From contig JACJYA010000018.1 in NCBI GenBank assembly GCA_020636315.1, positions 62,001 through 126,000 of the forward strand: a DNA stretch of 64,000 bases, written 5' to 3'. The stretch comes from Lewinellaceae bacterium. GTDB lineage: Bacteria > Bacteroidota > Bacteroidia > Chitinophagales > Saprospiraceae. The notes below the pieces were generated by a model that saw only the letters and a program-made list of their open reading frames with translations, had not been told where the DNA came from and made no database searches. Positions 17,435 to 26,943 of this stretch are shown here, piece by piece. The position numbers and the translations under genes are program-made. The stretch's first letter is position 1. Every line of letters starts with the position of its first letter.

Positions 17435-20164
17435 CTCGCAATCGGATCAGGGTGGGATTGAAACAGAAATGTTGTTTCGGCGCCATCCACGAAGTGCCCG
17501 CGGAGTGGGATTGAAACACGGCAGGGAGGTAGCCAACACTCTGAAGGGCATCCGCTCGCAATCGGATCAGGGTGGGATTGAAACTTCCCGTTCGACACCA
17601 ACAAGCTCGGAAGAAGCATCCGACTCGCAATCGGATCAGGGTGGGATTGAAACATTCGACCGTATGAAGTGCCAACCGTCCGTAAAGCTCGCAATCGGAT
17701 CAGGGTGGGATTGAAACGTTCGAAGATCAACTATACCTAACCGCGGCAATCGGATCAGGGTGGGATTGAAACAAGATCGATACTTCAATCCGGGAATTTA
17801 GTAAGGGCTCGCAATCGGATCAGGTGGGATTGAAACGCAATTTTGAACCTGGAAATCGCGTCAATACTCTCGCAATCGGATCAGGGTGGGATTGAAACGC
17901 AAAAAGGCGACAATCCTCAACACAGGGTCAAACTGTAAAGTGGCATCACCGCAATCGGATCAGGGTGGGATTGAAACTTTGCTCTTTGACAGCGTAACTC
18001 AATTCTTTTCGTCGGTTCTCGCAATCGGATCAGGGTGGGATTGAAACAGCTACTAAAAATTCTTTCGGATTTCCAGGTAAGAAGGCTCGCAATCAGGATC
18101 AGGGTGGGATTGAAACGTCAAAAGTAGCATGAAATAAACCCGAGTGAAGAAAGCTCGCTCAATCGGATCAGGGTGGGATTGAAACATATTGAAGAACCCG
18201 TTTGCTGGACAATTACCTCCTCGCAATCGGATCAGGGTGGGATTGAAACTGCTTTATTCTTTTTTCTCCCTGTTAACAATTCCATCTCGCAATCGGATCA
18301 GGGTGGGATTGAAACCGGAGTTGTCATCAATTGACAGATAGAAGTTTCTTCTCGCAATCGGATCAGGTGGGATTGAAACATGTATAGAATTTTAAAACAT
18401 CAGTGACCACGCACATCTCGCAATCGGATCAGGGTGGGATTGAAACCTATGTGGACCGGGACGGGGTTGGCAGTATGGCCAACTCGCAATCGGATCAGGG
18501 TGGGATTGAAACATTTTAGTACTCCCAGGCCAAATGCACCCATGAGACTCGCAATCGGATCAGGGTGGGATTGAAACCTGTTCTGAGATAATAGAAGGCT
18601 ATTCCTATACACCTCGCAATCGGATCAGGGTGGGATTGAAACAAAAACCCGCGTCGTTCGTATAGTTCGATAGGTTCGCTCGCAATCGGATCAGGGTGGG
18701 ATTGAAACCTGCTATTGTTGCTACTGCGTTGTCTAGGGCATAGCCTCGCAATCGGATCAGGGTGGGATTGAAACTCTACTCTTATATCTACGTATCCTCC
18801 TTTGTGTTTGTCTCGCAATCGGATCAGGGTGGGATTGAAACATGGCTGTTCCTGTGTCTGTCCATGTACTATTCATGCTCGCAATCGGATCAGGGTGGGA
18901 TTGAAACACCGCTAATTCGAATCTATCTGTTCGTATGTCGAATCTCGCAATCGGATCAGGGTGGGATTGAAACTTAATTACGTAGGGTGCTCCGGGTGTG
19001 CTTGTTGCGACTCGCAATCGGATCAGGGTGGGATTGAAACTTGCTGAACGTTAGTGTAATAAATTTCGCTCCTTCGTCTCGCAATCGGATCAGGGTGGGA
19101 TTGAAACTTGGACTTTCCGTTGTATGCAGCAGGATAAAGTTTCCTCGCAATCGGATCAGGGTGGGATTGAAACATGTAGTGAAGCTGGAAGGCGAGAATA
19201 CCGCCGAGCTCGCAATCGGATCAGGGTGGGATTGAAACATGGTATTTATGCTGATGATCCGGATATAGAATTTGCTCGCAATCGGATCAGGGTGGGATTG
19301 AAACACAGTATAAGAAAGGTATCGACCATATTTATGAAGCCTCGCAATCGGATCAGGGTGGGATTGAAACAGAAAAATAGAAGCCGAAGTGTCTATTTTC
19401 TCATCAACTCGCAATCGGATCAGGGTGGGATTGAAACTGTTAACATAGGTAGAGGTTCCCCAGGTGCCGGAAACTCGCAATCGGATCAGGGTGGGATTGA
19501 AACTTGATATGGTAACAGCTAAAGGGGCTTCGGCCCTTTCCTCGCAATCGGATCAGGGTGGGATTGAAACAAGGGAACTGGCCTTGCATTTGCAAAGTAC
19601 GACCCGCTCGCAATCGGATCAGGGTGGGATTGAAACCTGTCACCTACGACGATGCGAATAACCAGGTGGATTCTCGCAATCGGATCAGGGTGGGATTGAA
19701 ACAGGCAATGGCAATAAGCGTTCGGTCGGGTACTGTGCTCGCAATCGGATCAGGGTGGGATTGAAACTAGGTTCCTGTTAGCCGGTATTCGATATTTGCC
19801 CAAACTCGCAATCGGATCAGGGTGGGATTGAAACTTTGCTCTACGCTCTGGAGCGCGCTACCCACAACAACCTCGCAATCGGATCAGGGTGGGATTGAAA
19901 CAATTTTTACTTACCTGTTTTACATATACATTGCAACTCGCAATCGGATCAGGGTGGGATTGAAACCTGGATGGATTTTGTGATCTCTATCAACATGGTC
20001 AACTCGCAATCGGATCAGGGTGGGATTGAAACCCGTAAGTGGAACCCCTACTGATACCAGCGCAGGCACTCGCAATCGGATCAGGGTGGGATTGAAACTT
20101 CGTAACCGACCCGTCGACTTCGGTCCCCGTAATGCTCGCAATCGGATCAGGGTGGGATTGAAAC
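17435..20164 (+). CRISPR. CRISPR array, leader-proximal block (42 repeats by count)
   Basis: Repeats are 30 bp, starting CTCGCAATCGG and ending GGTGGGATTGAAAC, with spacers mostly 35-38 bp. Variants occur near the leader. Only the last 13 bp of a repeat remain at 17505-17517. Single-base-deleted copies lie at 17808 and 18351, copies with insertions at 18086 and 18154, and altered first bases at 17743 and 17948. The spacer at 17899-17947 is 49 bp. The 3' ATTGAAAC suits a type I-B crRNA handle. Orientation is set by the cas2-side leader and by decay at the far end. The next spacer is interrupted by IS66. Confidence 0.97.
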
Positions 20165-20255
20165 GAGCTTACGACGGACGTAAGCCTACGACGAAGGGCA
20201 TCTTGCGCTGCAGCTCAGGGGCGGCTAACTTAGTGGGTTGCGTCCATCGGGTTGT

Positions 20256-21758
20256 TCATTCCTGTGCCGGTTTCCAGTTTTGCGGAAAGAGTTCGTGCAG
20301 TTGGCTGGCTTTATGGCTATGGATGCGGTTGAGCACATCGGTGAGCCACTTCTCCGGATCGACGCCATGGTGTTTGCAAGCAGCGAAGAAGGTATAGAAC
20401 ATAGCCGTACGCTGAGCCGCTTCATGGCTGCCGGCGAAGAGGTAATTCTTACGCCCGATAGCCGCCGGGCGGATAATGTTTTCTACCAGGTTGTTGTCGA
20501 TCTCAATATTGCCGTCGGCCAAAAACCAGGCCATGTTCTTCCAGCGGTTGAGGGCGTATTGGATGGCTTTACCGATGGTGCTGGAAGGGGTTGCCTGGCT
20601 GTATTCAGTTTGGAGCCACTGGCCAAGGGTGTCGAAGGCGGGCTTTGATTCTTTGAGCCGAAGCTCCAGGCGCTGTTCAGCGTTGAAGCCCTGTAGGCGG
20701 GCTTTTTCTTCCACCAGGTAAAGGATCTTGATCATCGTAAGGGCAGTTTGGGCCCGTTCGGCGTCAGTACCCTGAGCTTCAAAGAATTCCCGGCGGATAT
20801 GGGCCATGCAGTTCATCAGGGCGATGCTGTCCAGCTTTTTGTTCAGGGTTTCGTACACACTCAGGCCGTCGCATTGCAGCACGCCCACAAAACGTTCCAG
20901 GAACTTTTTCGGCCCTTCGTGGCCCCGCCCTTTTTCATAAAAGAAGAAGGGCAACTGATCCACGGGGCTGAACACCGCCCACAGATACCCCAAGTGCGCC
21001 CGGCCCCTCCCATCTTCCAGCACTCTCAGCCTGGTTTCGTCCATTTGGAGGTAGAAGGCTTCAAAAATAACTTTCTGGTAGGCTTCATAAAGGATCATCA
21101 GCGGAACAGCCCCGGTTTTAACCCAGTTGCCTATCGTAGGAGGCGGGACTTTCAGGCCGCTGCGGGCAAAGCGGGCGATGAGCCGGTGCAGCGGCAGGTG
21201 TTCTACGTATTTAGAGATGAGGATGTGCACGATGAGGCTTACCCCGGCTTTTGAACGGCCGAAGGGCAGCTCTTTAGCAGGCGCCTGTACGATTTGCCCC
21301 TGGCCCGGCTCCAGTTCAGCTTCCAGCCGGGCGTATTTAGGCCGCACGATGCGCCGCACCCACACCCGGCCTGGCTCGCATTCCAATACCTCCGTCACAT
21401 CTTCCCCGATACGTTTCATGCCACTGGTATCTTCCTGCGGCTCAAGTACCTCCTCTATCCGAGGCAAGTGGGGCGGGATGGGCTGCCGTCCTTTGTGAGC
21501 ATTCTCTTTCTTGGGGAGAGTGCTACGCTCATGCTCCGCTATGAGCTGCTTTACCGTGGCTTCTACCTCCTCAGCCTGCTCCGGGGCAAAGGACATCATC
21601 AATTGCCCGGCTACTTCTTGAGCCGGTACAAAACGCTCGCTCTTGCGGCCGAACATCATCCGCTCAAACCACGCCAAGCGTTGTTTCAACTCCTGAAACT
21701 CCGATTCCAGCTTTTGGTAATCGGCCAGCGGCACCATCTGTTCGTTTGCGTTTTGCAT
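20256..21758 (-). CDS. tnpC: IS66 transposase TnpC (DDE)
   Basis: A 500-aa DDE transposase. The order is an N-terminal coiled coil (YQKLESEFQELKQRLAWFERMMFGRKSERF), a zinc-finger-like/IS66 N-terminal domain, and a catalytic core. The core has D in YLQMDETRLRVLED, D in LQCDGLSVYE and E in DNNLVENIIRP. It ends with the C-terminal HHGVDPEKWLTDVLNRI segment typical of IS66. Full length with no frameshift. Lies 159 bp after tnpB. Confidence 0.96.
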   Translation of the reverse strand: MQNANEQMVPLADYQKLESEFQELKQRLAWFERMMFGRKSERFVPAQEVAGQLMMSFAPEQAEEVEATVKQLIAEHERSTLPKKENAHKGRQPIPPHLPRIEEVLEPQEDTSGMKRIGEDVTEVLECEPGRVWVRRIVRPKYARLEAELEPGQGQIVQAPAKELPFGRSKAGVSLIVHILISKYVEHLPLHRLIARFARSGLKVPPPTIGNWVKTGAVPLMILYEAYQKVIFEAFYLQMDETRLRVLEDGRGRAHLGYLWAVFSPVDQLPFFFYEKGRGHEGPKKFLERFVGVLQCDGLSVYETLNKKLDSIALMNCMAHIRREFFEAQGTDAERAQTALTMIKILYLVEEKARLQGFNAEQRLELRLKESKPAFDTLGQWLQTEYSQATPSSTIGKAIQYALNRWKNMAWFLADGNIEIDNNLVENIIRPAAIGRKNYLFAGSHEAAQRTAMFYTFFAACKHHGVDPEKWLTDVLNRIHSHKASQLHELFPQNWKPAQE

Positions 21759-21917
21759 AGGATAAAGGTAGTTGCTTAGCCCTTATCCTACAAGCACTTT
21801 TTCCCAACATCCAAGCGCCCGCTTTTGTGGATTTCTTGCGTTCTTTTTCGAGACGCCCAGTAAAAAAAACCTTATCAACATACCCTCACCAAAACCGGTG
21901 GATAACTCCGCCTTTTT

Positions 21918-22280
21918 TTACACTGCCGCTTTTTCTCGGCTGTAACGCTTGCGCCGATGGACGCTGTTCAGGCTTACCCCTTCCAGGATCATCACTAACT
22001 CTTCCCAGCTCAACGCTACCGAAGCTCCGGCCTGTGCATTGCTCGGCAACTCGAACGTGCCCCGCTCCAGGCGCTTGCTCCAAATCACAAAACCGCTGCG
22101 GTCCCAAACCAGTATCTTGATCATCGTCCGCCGGCGGTTCAGGAAAATGAATACTTCTCCGCTCAATGGGTCGCGGCTCAGCCCCTGGCGCACCAGGCCG
22201 CTTAGGCCGTCAAAACTCTTGCGCATATCGGCCGGCTCCCGGCTCAGGTAATAGCGCTGCGCGGGGGTGAAGCCCATCAT
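21918..22280 (-). CDS. tnpB: IS66 accessory protein TnpB (Orf2)
   Basis: A 120-aa IS66 Orf2-like protein with the family signature REPADMRKSFDGLSGLVRQ and FIFLNRRRTMIKILVWDRSGFVIWSKRLERGTFE. Required for IS66 transposition in studied members, though its biochemical role is unclear. Its start overlaps the tnpA stop (ATGA-type coupling). Confidence 0.96.
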   Translation of the reverse strand: MMGFTPAQRYYLSREPADMRKSFDGLSGLVRQGLSRDPLSGEVFIFLNRRRTMIKILVWDRSGFVIWSKRLERGTFELPSNAQAGASVALSWEELVMILEGVSLNSVHRRKRYSREKAAV

Positions 22281-22612
22281 TGGCCTGCCCTGTTGAAGCC
22301 CGCGCTCAACAAGTGCAGGTACTCCACCGGCGGCAAACCCGCAAACCGCAGCAACACTCCACCTGGCAGCTCAACCACTACCTGGCATGAGGGCTGGCTT
22401 TGAACCTGGATCTGGATGGGGGTAAAGCCGGAGCCCGGCTCAACTCTCGGTTTTAATCCCTTCTTCCAGCGGTAAAAGGAACTTGGGTGAACGCCTTGGC
22501 CCTGGCAATAACTCTTAACGCTCTGGCCACTCCTGGCCTGGCCCGCCAGTAAATCCGCCCAGTAGGCGGCACCATGGTGGGAATAGCCTCCTTTAGGCTT
22601 GGTTCTTTTCAT
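22277..22612 (-). CDS. tnpA: IS66 accessory protein TnpA (HTH)
   Basis: A 111-aa protein from ATG 22612. A helix-turn-helix-like N-terminal part (GQSVKSYCQGQGVHPSSFYRWKK) is of the IS3/IS66 Orf1 kind, and the C-terminal VVVELPGGVLLRFAGLP strand is typical of IS66 TnpA. A TTG at 22636 would add eight residues but is less likely. First gene of the IS operon. Confidence 0.93.
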   Translation of the reverse strand: MKRTKPKGGYSHHGAAYWADLLAGQARSGQSVKSYCQGQGVHPSSFYRWKKGLKPRVEPGSGFTPIQIQVQSQPSCQVVVELPGGVLLRFAGLPPVEYLHLLSAGFNRAGQ

Positions 22613-22709
22613 TGCGTTTTTCACGCAAAGGTCCAAAGGGGGCAGGCGCCAAGCAAGATGCCCTTCGTCATAGGCTTACCGACGGACGACAGAAGCTCGA
22701 CGCAAGAAA

Positions 22710-23805
22710 CTCGCAATCGGATCAGGGTGGGATTGAAACGTGGTGAATTCGCGCTTTTCCTCTTTTGCCAGTTCACTCGCAATCGGATCAGGGTGGGATT
22801 GAAACTTGATGAACGCCATAAATATGATAGGTCGTGTGTGCTCGCAATCGGATCAGGGTGGGATTGAAACAGCAACAGGACAGATCATTTCTTAGCATCT
22901 GATTTTGCTCGCAATTGGACCAGGGTGGGATTGAAACAAATACATCTATCGGCGAGTGAATGGCATTACATTGACTCGCAATTGGACCAGGGTGGGATTG
23001 AAACATTGTACCATCACCGTTGGCATATGATGAAACACCCCTCGCAATTGGACCAGGGTGGGATTGAAACTTGATTAGATATCGGCGGCTGTTTGAGCAA
23101 CAGGTTCTCGCAATTGGACCAGGGTGGGATTGAAACTGGTCACCATCCATGAACTCCAGCTGGCGCAGGTACAGCTCGCAATTGGACCAGGGTGGGATTG
23201 AAACATACTAAAGCCGAGTACCGCCACGAGCTACCGTATACTCGCAATTGGACCAGGGTGGGATTGAAACGAAGCAGAAATTCCCCGGAAATTACCGCCT
23301 GAAATGTCTCGCAATTGGACCAGGGTGGGATTGAAACATTTTTGCCTGGCGTTTCTCCAGTTCTGCGAGAACCCTCGCAATTGGATCAGGGTGGGATTGA
23401 AACTAGTCTTTAATTTCAATCCTCCGGAGTGATGGGTCACTCGCAATTGGATCAGGGTGGGATTGAAACGATAACCTTTCCCATTGTTCTTTGCAGATAT
23501 TTCAGCTCGCAATCGGACCAAGGTGGGATTGAAACTTGACAAAGGCCACGTTATCGGTATCATCAAATTCCACTCGCAATTGGACCAAGGTGGGATTGAA
23601 ACTTGCTCTGGTTTTGTAGTTGTACAATAATCTGCTGGCTCGCAATTGGACCAGGGTGGGATTGAAATATTGTACCGTCCGCATCCTGGTATGTTACCGT
23701 TATTGTCGCAATTGGACCAGAGTGGGATTGAAACGTGCACTGTTCACCCATTAATTCAACTGGTGTCGTTTTGCAATTGGATCAAAGTGGGATAAAAAAT
23801 GAAAC
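22710..23805 (+). CRISPR. CRISPR array, distal block (17 repeats by count)
   Basis: Continuation of the array beyond IS66. The first three repeats match the leader-side consensus. From 22908 on, nearly all read CTCGCAATTGGACCAGG, two transitions away from it. Further decay follows: CCAAGG at 23506 and 23573, GAAAT end at 23639, GTCGC start and CAGAG at 23705, and a terminal copy at about 23769-23805 with several changes and an insertion. This gradient marks the trailer end and confirms left-to-right orientation. Confidence 0.96.
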
Positions 23806-23890
23806 ATTGTTTCATGTTACACTTGTTGTGTCGAAAACCTAATCCATAGTCACAGTTGATAATTTCAGTTAAGCAGGGAATTTACCAATG

Positions 23891-24089
23891 CTATCGTTTC
23901 ATCAAGTATTGAGTCAGGAAGCGCTCACCAGAACGTATCGAAATAAAGTACAGCCCAGCTGGCAAGCCGGAAACATCGACGCTTTGTTTATCCAAGGATG
24001 TTTCTCGCCAGGCCTTACCGGTAGCATCAACGATCCGTATCGCATCAGCCTCTAGTCCTGGATAGTACAGCAGGTCGGTACACGGATTA
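23891..24089 (-). pseudogene. Orphan T9SS sorting-domain fragment
   Basis: Reading the minus strand gives NPCTDLLYYPGLEADAIRIV, then GLPAGLYFISIRSGERFLT and QYLMKR before a TAG at 23891-23893. This is the C-terminal sorting domain of a type IX secreted protein without its start or body. It abuts the stop of the gene at 24093-24704 in another frame and has a stop codon just upstream. It is a truncated gene end stranded between the array and the next gene. Confidence 0.75.
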
Positions 24090-24092
24090 AGT

Positions 24093-24704
24093 TTACTTCC
24101 CTACCCGAAAGCTCTCCGTTAGGATCTCCTGCCTCAATACCTCCAGTTTCATTTTAAGATCACTCACCTCTTGTTGTTTCAGTAGCCACGTACGTTTGGC
24201 CTTCAGGAACTCTCCCGGGCTGATCTCTCCCCGTTCGTAACGATCCTTCTCCATCCGGAAGAGTTGTTCATCTATGGCTATTACCTCGCGTCGAGCGGCC
24301 AAGGCCTTTTGCTGGAGGAGGTAAGTACTATATAGCTTTGCCACCTTGCCTCGGGTGCGAGCTGCCTGCAGGGCTCCTTTCTCCTCAATGCTACGGCGCT
24401 TAGCGGAGTTGCGCTGGCGGTCTCGTTTTGCCTGGTAGAGGATCCCGGTGTTGAGGTTTAGGCTTGGGCGAGGGGCGCCTTCCAGTGTGTATATTAGTCC
24501 GATGTTTGGGATGTATTTCAGCCATTCTCCTTTTTTGTCTTCCTGGAATTCGAGGAGGTTGGCGTGGGTTTCGGCGGTGTAGAAGCTGTCGATAGAGGTG
24601 AAGAGTTCGCCCAGGGGCGGGATTTCCTGAGGGTGAGCGGAAGTTGTTGCAAAGCAGAAGAAGAGGAGATTGCTTGCTTTTAGGAGGGTAGTCAGGGTTT
24701 TCAT
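24093..24704 (-). CDS. Exported coiled-coil protein of unknown function
   Basis: A 203-aa protein with an N-terminal signal peptide (hydrophobic core LLFFCFATTSA, cleavage around SAHPQ) and no further membrane segment. Residues 105-198 are a long charged coiled coil, ending QEVSDLKMKLEVLRQEILTESFRVGK. The pattern of an aromatic N-terminal part followed by heptads recalls half of a TolC-like barrel-helical unit, or periplasmic proteins in conjugation loci, but no family signature is clear. It sits alone between the CRISPR array and a repeat. Confidence 0.7.
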   Translation of the reverse strand: MKTLTTLLKASNLLFFCFATTSAHPQEIPPLGELFTSIDSFYTAETHANLLEFQEDKKGEWLKYIPNIGLIYTLEGAPRPSLNLNTGILYQAKRDRQRNSAKRRSIEEKGALQAARTRGKVAKLYSTYLLQQKALAARREVIAIDEQLFRMEKDRYERGEISPGEFLKAKRTWLLKQQEVSDLKMKLEVLRQEILTESFRVGK

Positions 24705-24820
24705 AGCTTTTTGTTGTGGTTTTTTGGTCTTGGTTTGATGTTTCCAGGGCTAAAGGATAGTAGCCTTAACCGGCGTTATAGGTATGTACTTTTGGTTTGG
24801 CCCAAAAGTACCAAAAGCCC

Positions 24821-25054
24821 AAGGCTGTAGAGGCATTTGGATAGCTCTAAGCCCCATTTCCCTTTCAGCGCAAGCAAAGCCGTTCGCGAGGTTTCTTAGG
24901 GCCTCGAGTCAGCTCCGGGAATTGGAAAAAGCTTAAGGCTTAAGTTTTATTCCCGGGGCTCACTTCCCTGCTTGCTAAGCAGGCGTTCTGGGAAAATGGA
25001 GCTAAGAGCTATTAGCCAAATTCCTCTAAGGCCGAAAGGCCCTATGGGGCTGCT
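24821..25054. repeat. Dispersed ~230-bp repeat, copy 1
   Basis: Shares with 37957-38180 the blocks AAGGCTnTAGA, TTTGGATAGnnCTAAGC, CAGCGC, AAGCCGTTCGC, GGGAAAA, AGCTAAG, CTATT, GCCAAA and CTCTAAGGCCG in the same order. The two ends are also near inverted complements of each other (TTTGG-TAG-CT-AGC at left, its reverse at right), so the unit can fold on itself. It has no coding capacity and occupies the 430-bp gap between the two genes. Confidence 0.7.
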
Positions 25055-25130
25055 ATATGGAGGCTGCCTTATGCCCCTTTTTGGTCAATCCTACCTACAG
25101 AGGTGTTCTTTAAGGGAAAATTTCCTTTCC

Positions 25131-26483
25131 TCACAAACCTTCAATTTCGACGGTTGTCAGGTAGCCGGTGAAGGTTGTTGGTTGTATTAGAGCTTCGCGG
25201 TTGCGGCGTTCGGTGGCTTCCCGTTGGCGGGCATTTCGGGCGTGTTCCTGTTCAAGGAGGGCGGAGATTTCTGTTTGGAGTATTGCTTCCTTGTTGTAGT
25301 CAGGTAGAGGGAGCTTTTGTTTCTGTTCAGTTTCCAGTTGGTGGTAGAGGCGTTCTTTTATAATCAGGTTTGTCGCTTTTTGCAATTTGGTTTTCAAGTT
25401 AGTTATTTGACGGTAGCGGTAGGCTGTTGCCTCTGTCCGGTGGAGGTTTTCCTGTTGCAGGTTGCGGAGTTGTTGCCGCAGCACCGGTATCCTGGGGTTG
25501 AGTTCATAGACGAACACCTCTGCCTCTATGGAGTCGTGCAGCTCGTGGAATAATGGCTTCAGGAGGAAGGCCGATTCAAAGTGGCGCTGCTCGGATGTTA
25601 CACCGTTTGCTGTAATCAGGAAGGGCCTGTCTGCCGCTATATCCAGTTTAGCGATGATGTGCCGGCTTACCAGTTTCTGCAGGCTATCGATGCTGATGCC
25701 CACAAAGTGGTGTTCCCGGAAAAAGAACTGCTGCCCAGTATGAGAGGGGATCACCTCTTCGACCACCAGTTCTGACTGGTCAAGCACCAAGAGGCTATCG
25801 GCCTGCAGCAATACTGTCCGTGTAGGTTTTGCCTCGAGGCAGTAGCCTTTGCCTGAAAGTTGGAGGCTGCCCTTATGGACCCGGTATTCTACTTCCAGCA
25901 GATCCTCCGACCGCTGGAATTCGAGGTGCAGGTGCTTCATCGTGCCGAACAGGCGGTTGTAGGAAGTCCAGAAACCATGTTCGAAGAGGGGGCGGAGGAA
26001 GAGCCCCATGGAGAGGAAGAGGCAAAACATCACTGCCTCAGCCCGGAGGTCGCCCGTGCGGATGCGGTAGGCCGGGTTGCCGGGGATAACAAAAGGGTTC
26101 TTGGTGATGGGGTAGAGTAGGGGCACTCCCTGTAGTGTCATCATGTCGAGCATCAGGTGGGAGAAGTAAGCAAAGAAGAAGACCAGGGACAGGCTGTTGG
26201 AGCCGGCGGCCAGTTTTTCGATAATGGCGAGAATCAGGGTGAGTATTGTCAGCGTCACGCCGCTGTGGGTGATGGTGCGGTGGCCGTAGCGGCGGTTGAT
26301 GGTGACGGAGATGGGTTTGAGCAGGCTGCCAATCAAAGTCTTTGGATGATCGATATCCGGCAGGAGGGATGCACTTATGGCCAGGCCCAGGTACACAGGG
26401 GAGGCGAAGACATTCACGCCTGACAGGGAACTGCAAATGCCTGTGAATACTAATCCGCCGGCAATGTGGTTAGGGGCTCTCAT
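25131..26483 (-). CDS. Membrane metal-dependent hydrolase (YdjM/DUF457-like) with long C-terminal extension
   Basis: A 450-aa protein from ATG 26483. The N-terminal ~180 residues match the YdjM-type integral membrane hydrolases: N-HIAGGLVFTG, LLPDIDHPKTLIG, RRYGHRTITHS and FSHLMLDMMTLQGVPLL. Histidines and aspartates are placed for metal binding between hydrophobic segments. The remaining ~270 residues are unusual: a mixed region, then a long charged coiled coil (LRQQLRNLQQENLHR onward). YdjM-like proteins are poorly understood; E. coli YdjM is LexA-controlled. The extension suggests a scaffold or partner-binding role. Confidence 0.8.
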   Translation of the reverse strand: MRAPNHIAGGLVFTGICSSLSGVNVFASPVYLGLAISASLLPDIDHPKTLIGSLLKPISVTINRRYGHRTITHSGVTLTILTLILAIIEKLAAGSNSLSLVFFFAYFSHLMLDMMTLQGVPLLYPITKNPFVIPGNPAYRIRTGDLRAEAVMFCLFLSMGLFLRPLFEHGFWTSYNRLFGTMKHLHLEFQRSEDLLEVEYRVHKGSLQLSGKGYCLEAKPTRTVLLQADSLLVLDQSELVVEEVIPSHTGQQFFFREHHFVGISIDSLQKLVSRHIIAKLDIAADRPFLITANGVTSEQRHFESAFLLKPLFHELHDSIEAEVFVYELNPRIPVLRQQLRNLQQENLHRTEATAYRYRQITNLKTKLQKATNLIIKERLYHQLETEQKQKLPLPDYNKEAILQTEISALLEQEHARNARQREATERRNREALIQPTTFTGYLTTVEIEGL

Positions 26484-26943
26484 AGTTTTTTTGTTTTCAT
26501 AATTTTTGGAAACAAAGCGTAGCCTGTATATCCATCCAATATTGCGAAGTACTTCGATTTGCCCATTTGGATATGACATAATCCTGAAATGCATCGTAAG
26601 CTCTTTTTCCTTCCATTTTTTGAACGATCAAAAAACGGAAGCCAAAAAAATCGCCGCTGTGGATATTTGGGCTAAAATCCTCCTCCATTCCACTTCACAA
26701 AATAAACTCGCTTTGGACGGCGGGAAATATTCAAATCACCTGTGATTGCTGGTTTTTTGACTTATACCTTTATCTCGTTCGAAGCTCAAACAGTATTTTG
26801 TGCCCGCCCCTTTTTAGAGCTATGAGAGGCGGCCGTTTCACTACGGATGATTTCTTAACGCCCAAATCTCCAATGCGGAAGGCTGCCCAACGCTTGCAGC
26901 TCTACGCTAGCTACCCGGAAGCGCTCTCTTCCTATTCTCTTTG
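26484..26943. other. Gene-free stretch upstream of the hydrolase gene
   Basis: 460 bp without a convincing gene or recognisable motif. It must hold the promoter of the minus-strand hydrolase gene, but I see no well-formed TTG-N19-TAnnTTTG match. Confidence 0.4.

Larger units (their letters stand above)
20180..22679 (-). mobile_element. IS66-family insertion sequence inside a CRISPR spacer
   Basis: A complete 2500-bp element. Terminal inverted repeats begin GTAAGCCTA at 20180 and, on the other strand, at 22679, and match at 26 of 27 positions. An 8-bp target duplication CGACGGAC flanks it (20172-20179 and 22680-22687), the length expected for IS66. It carries tnpA, tnpB and tnpC in the usual order on the minus strand. 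Removing it with one duplication copy restores a 37-bp spacer, the array's normal size, so the insertion postdates that spacer. All three genes are intact, suggesting recent arrival. Confidence 0.96.

Noticed and set aside
17061..23750. Many short open frames with repeated NPTLIRLR, SHPDPIA or QSDQGGIE peptides
   Set aside because: They are translations of the CRISPR repeats in different frames, not genes.
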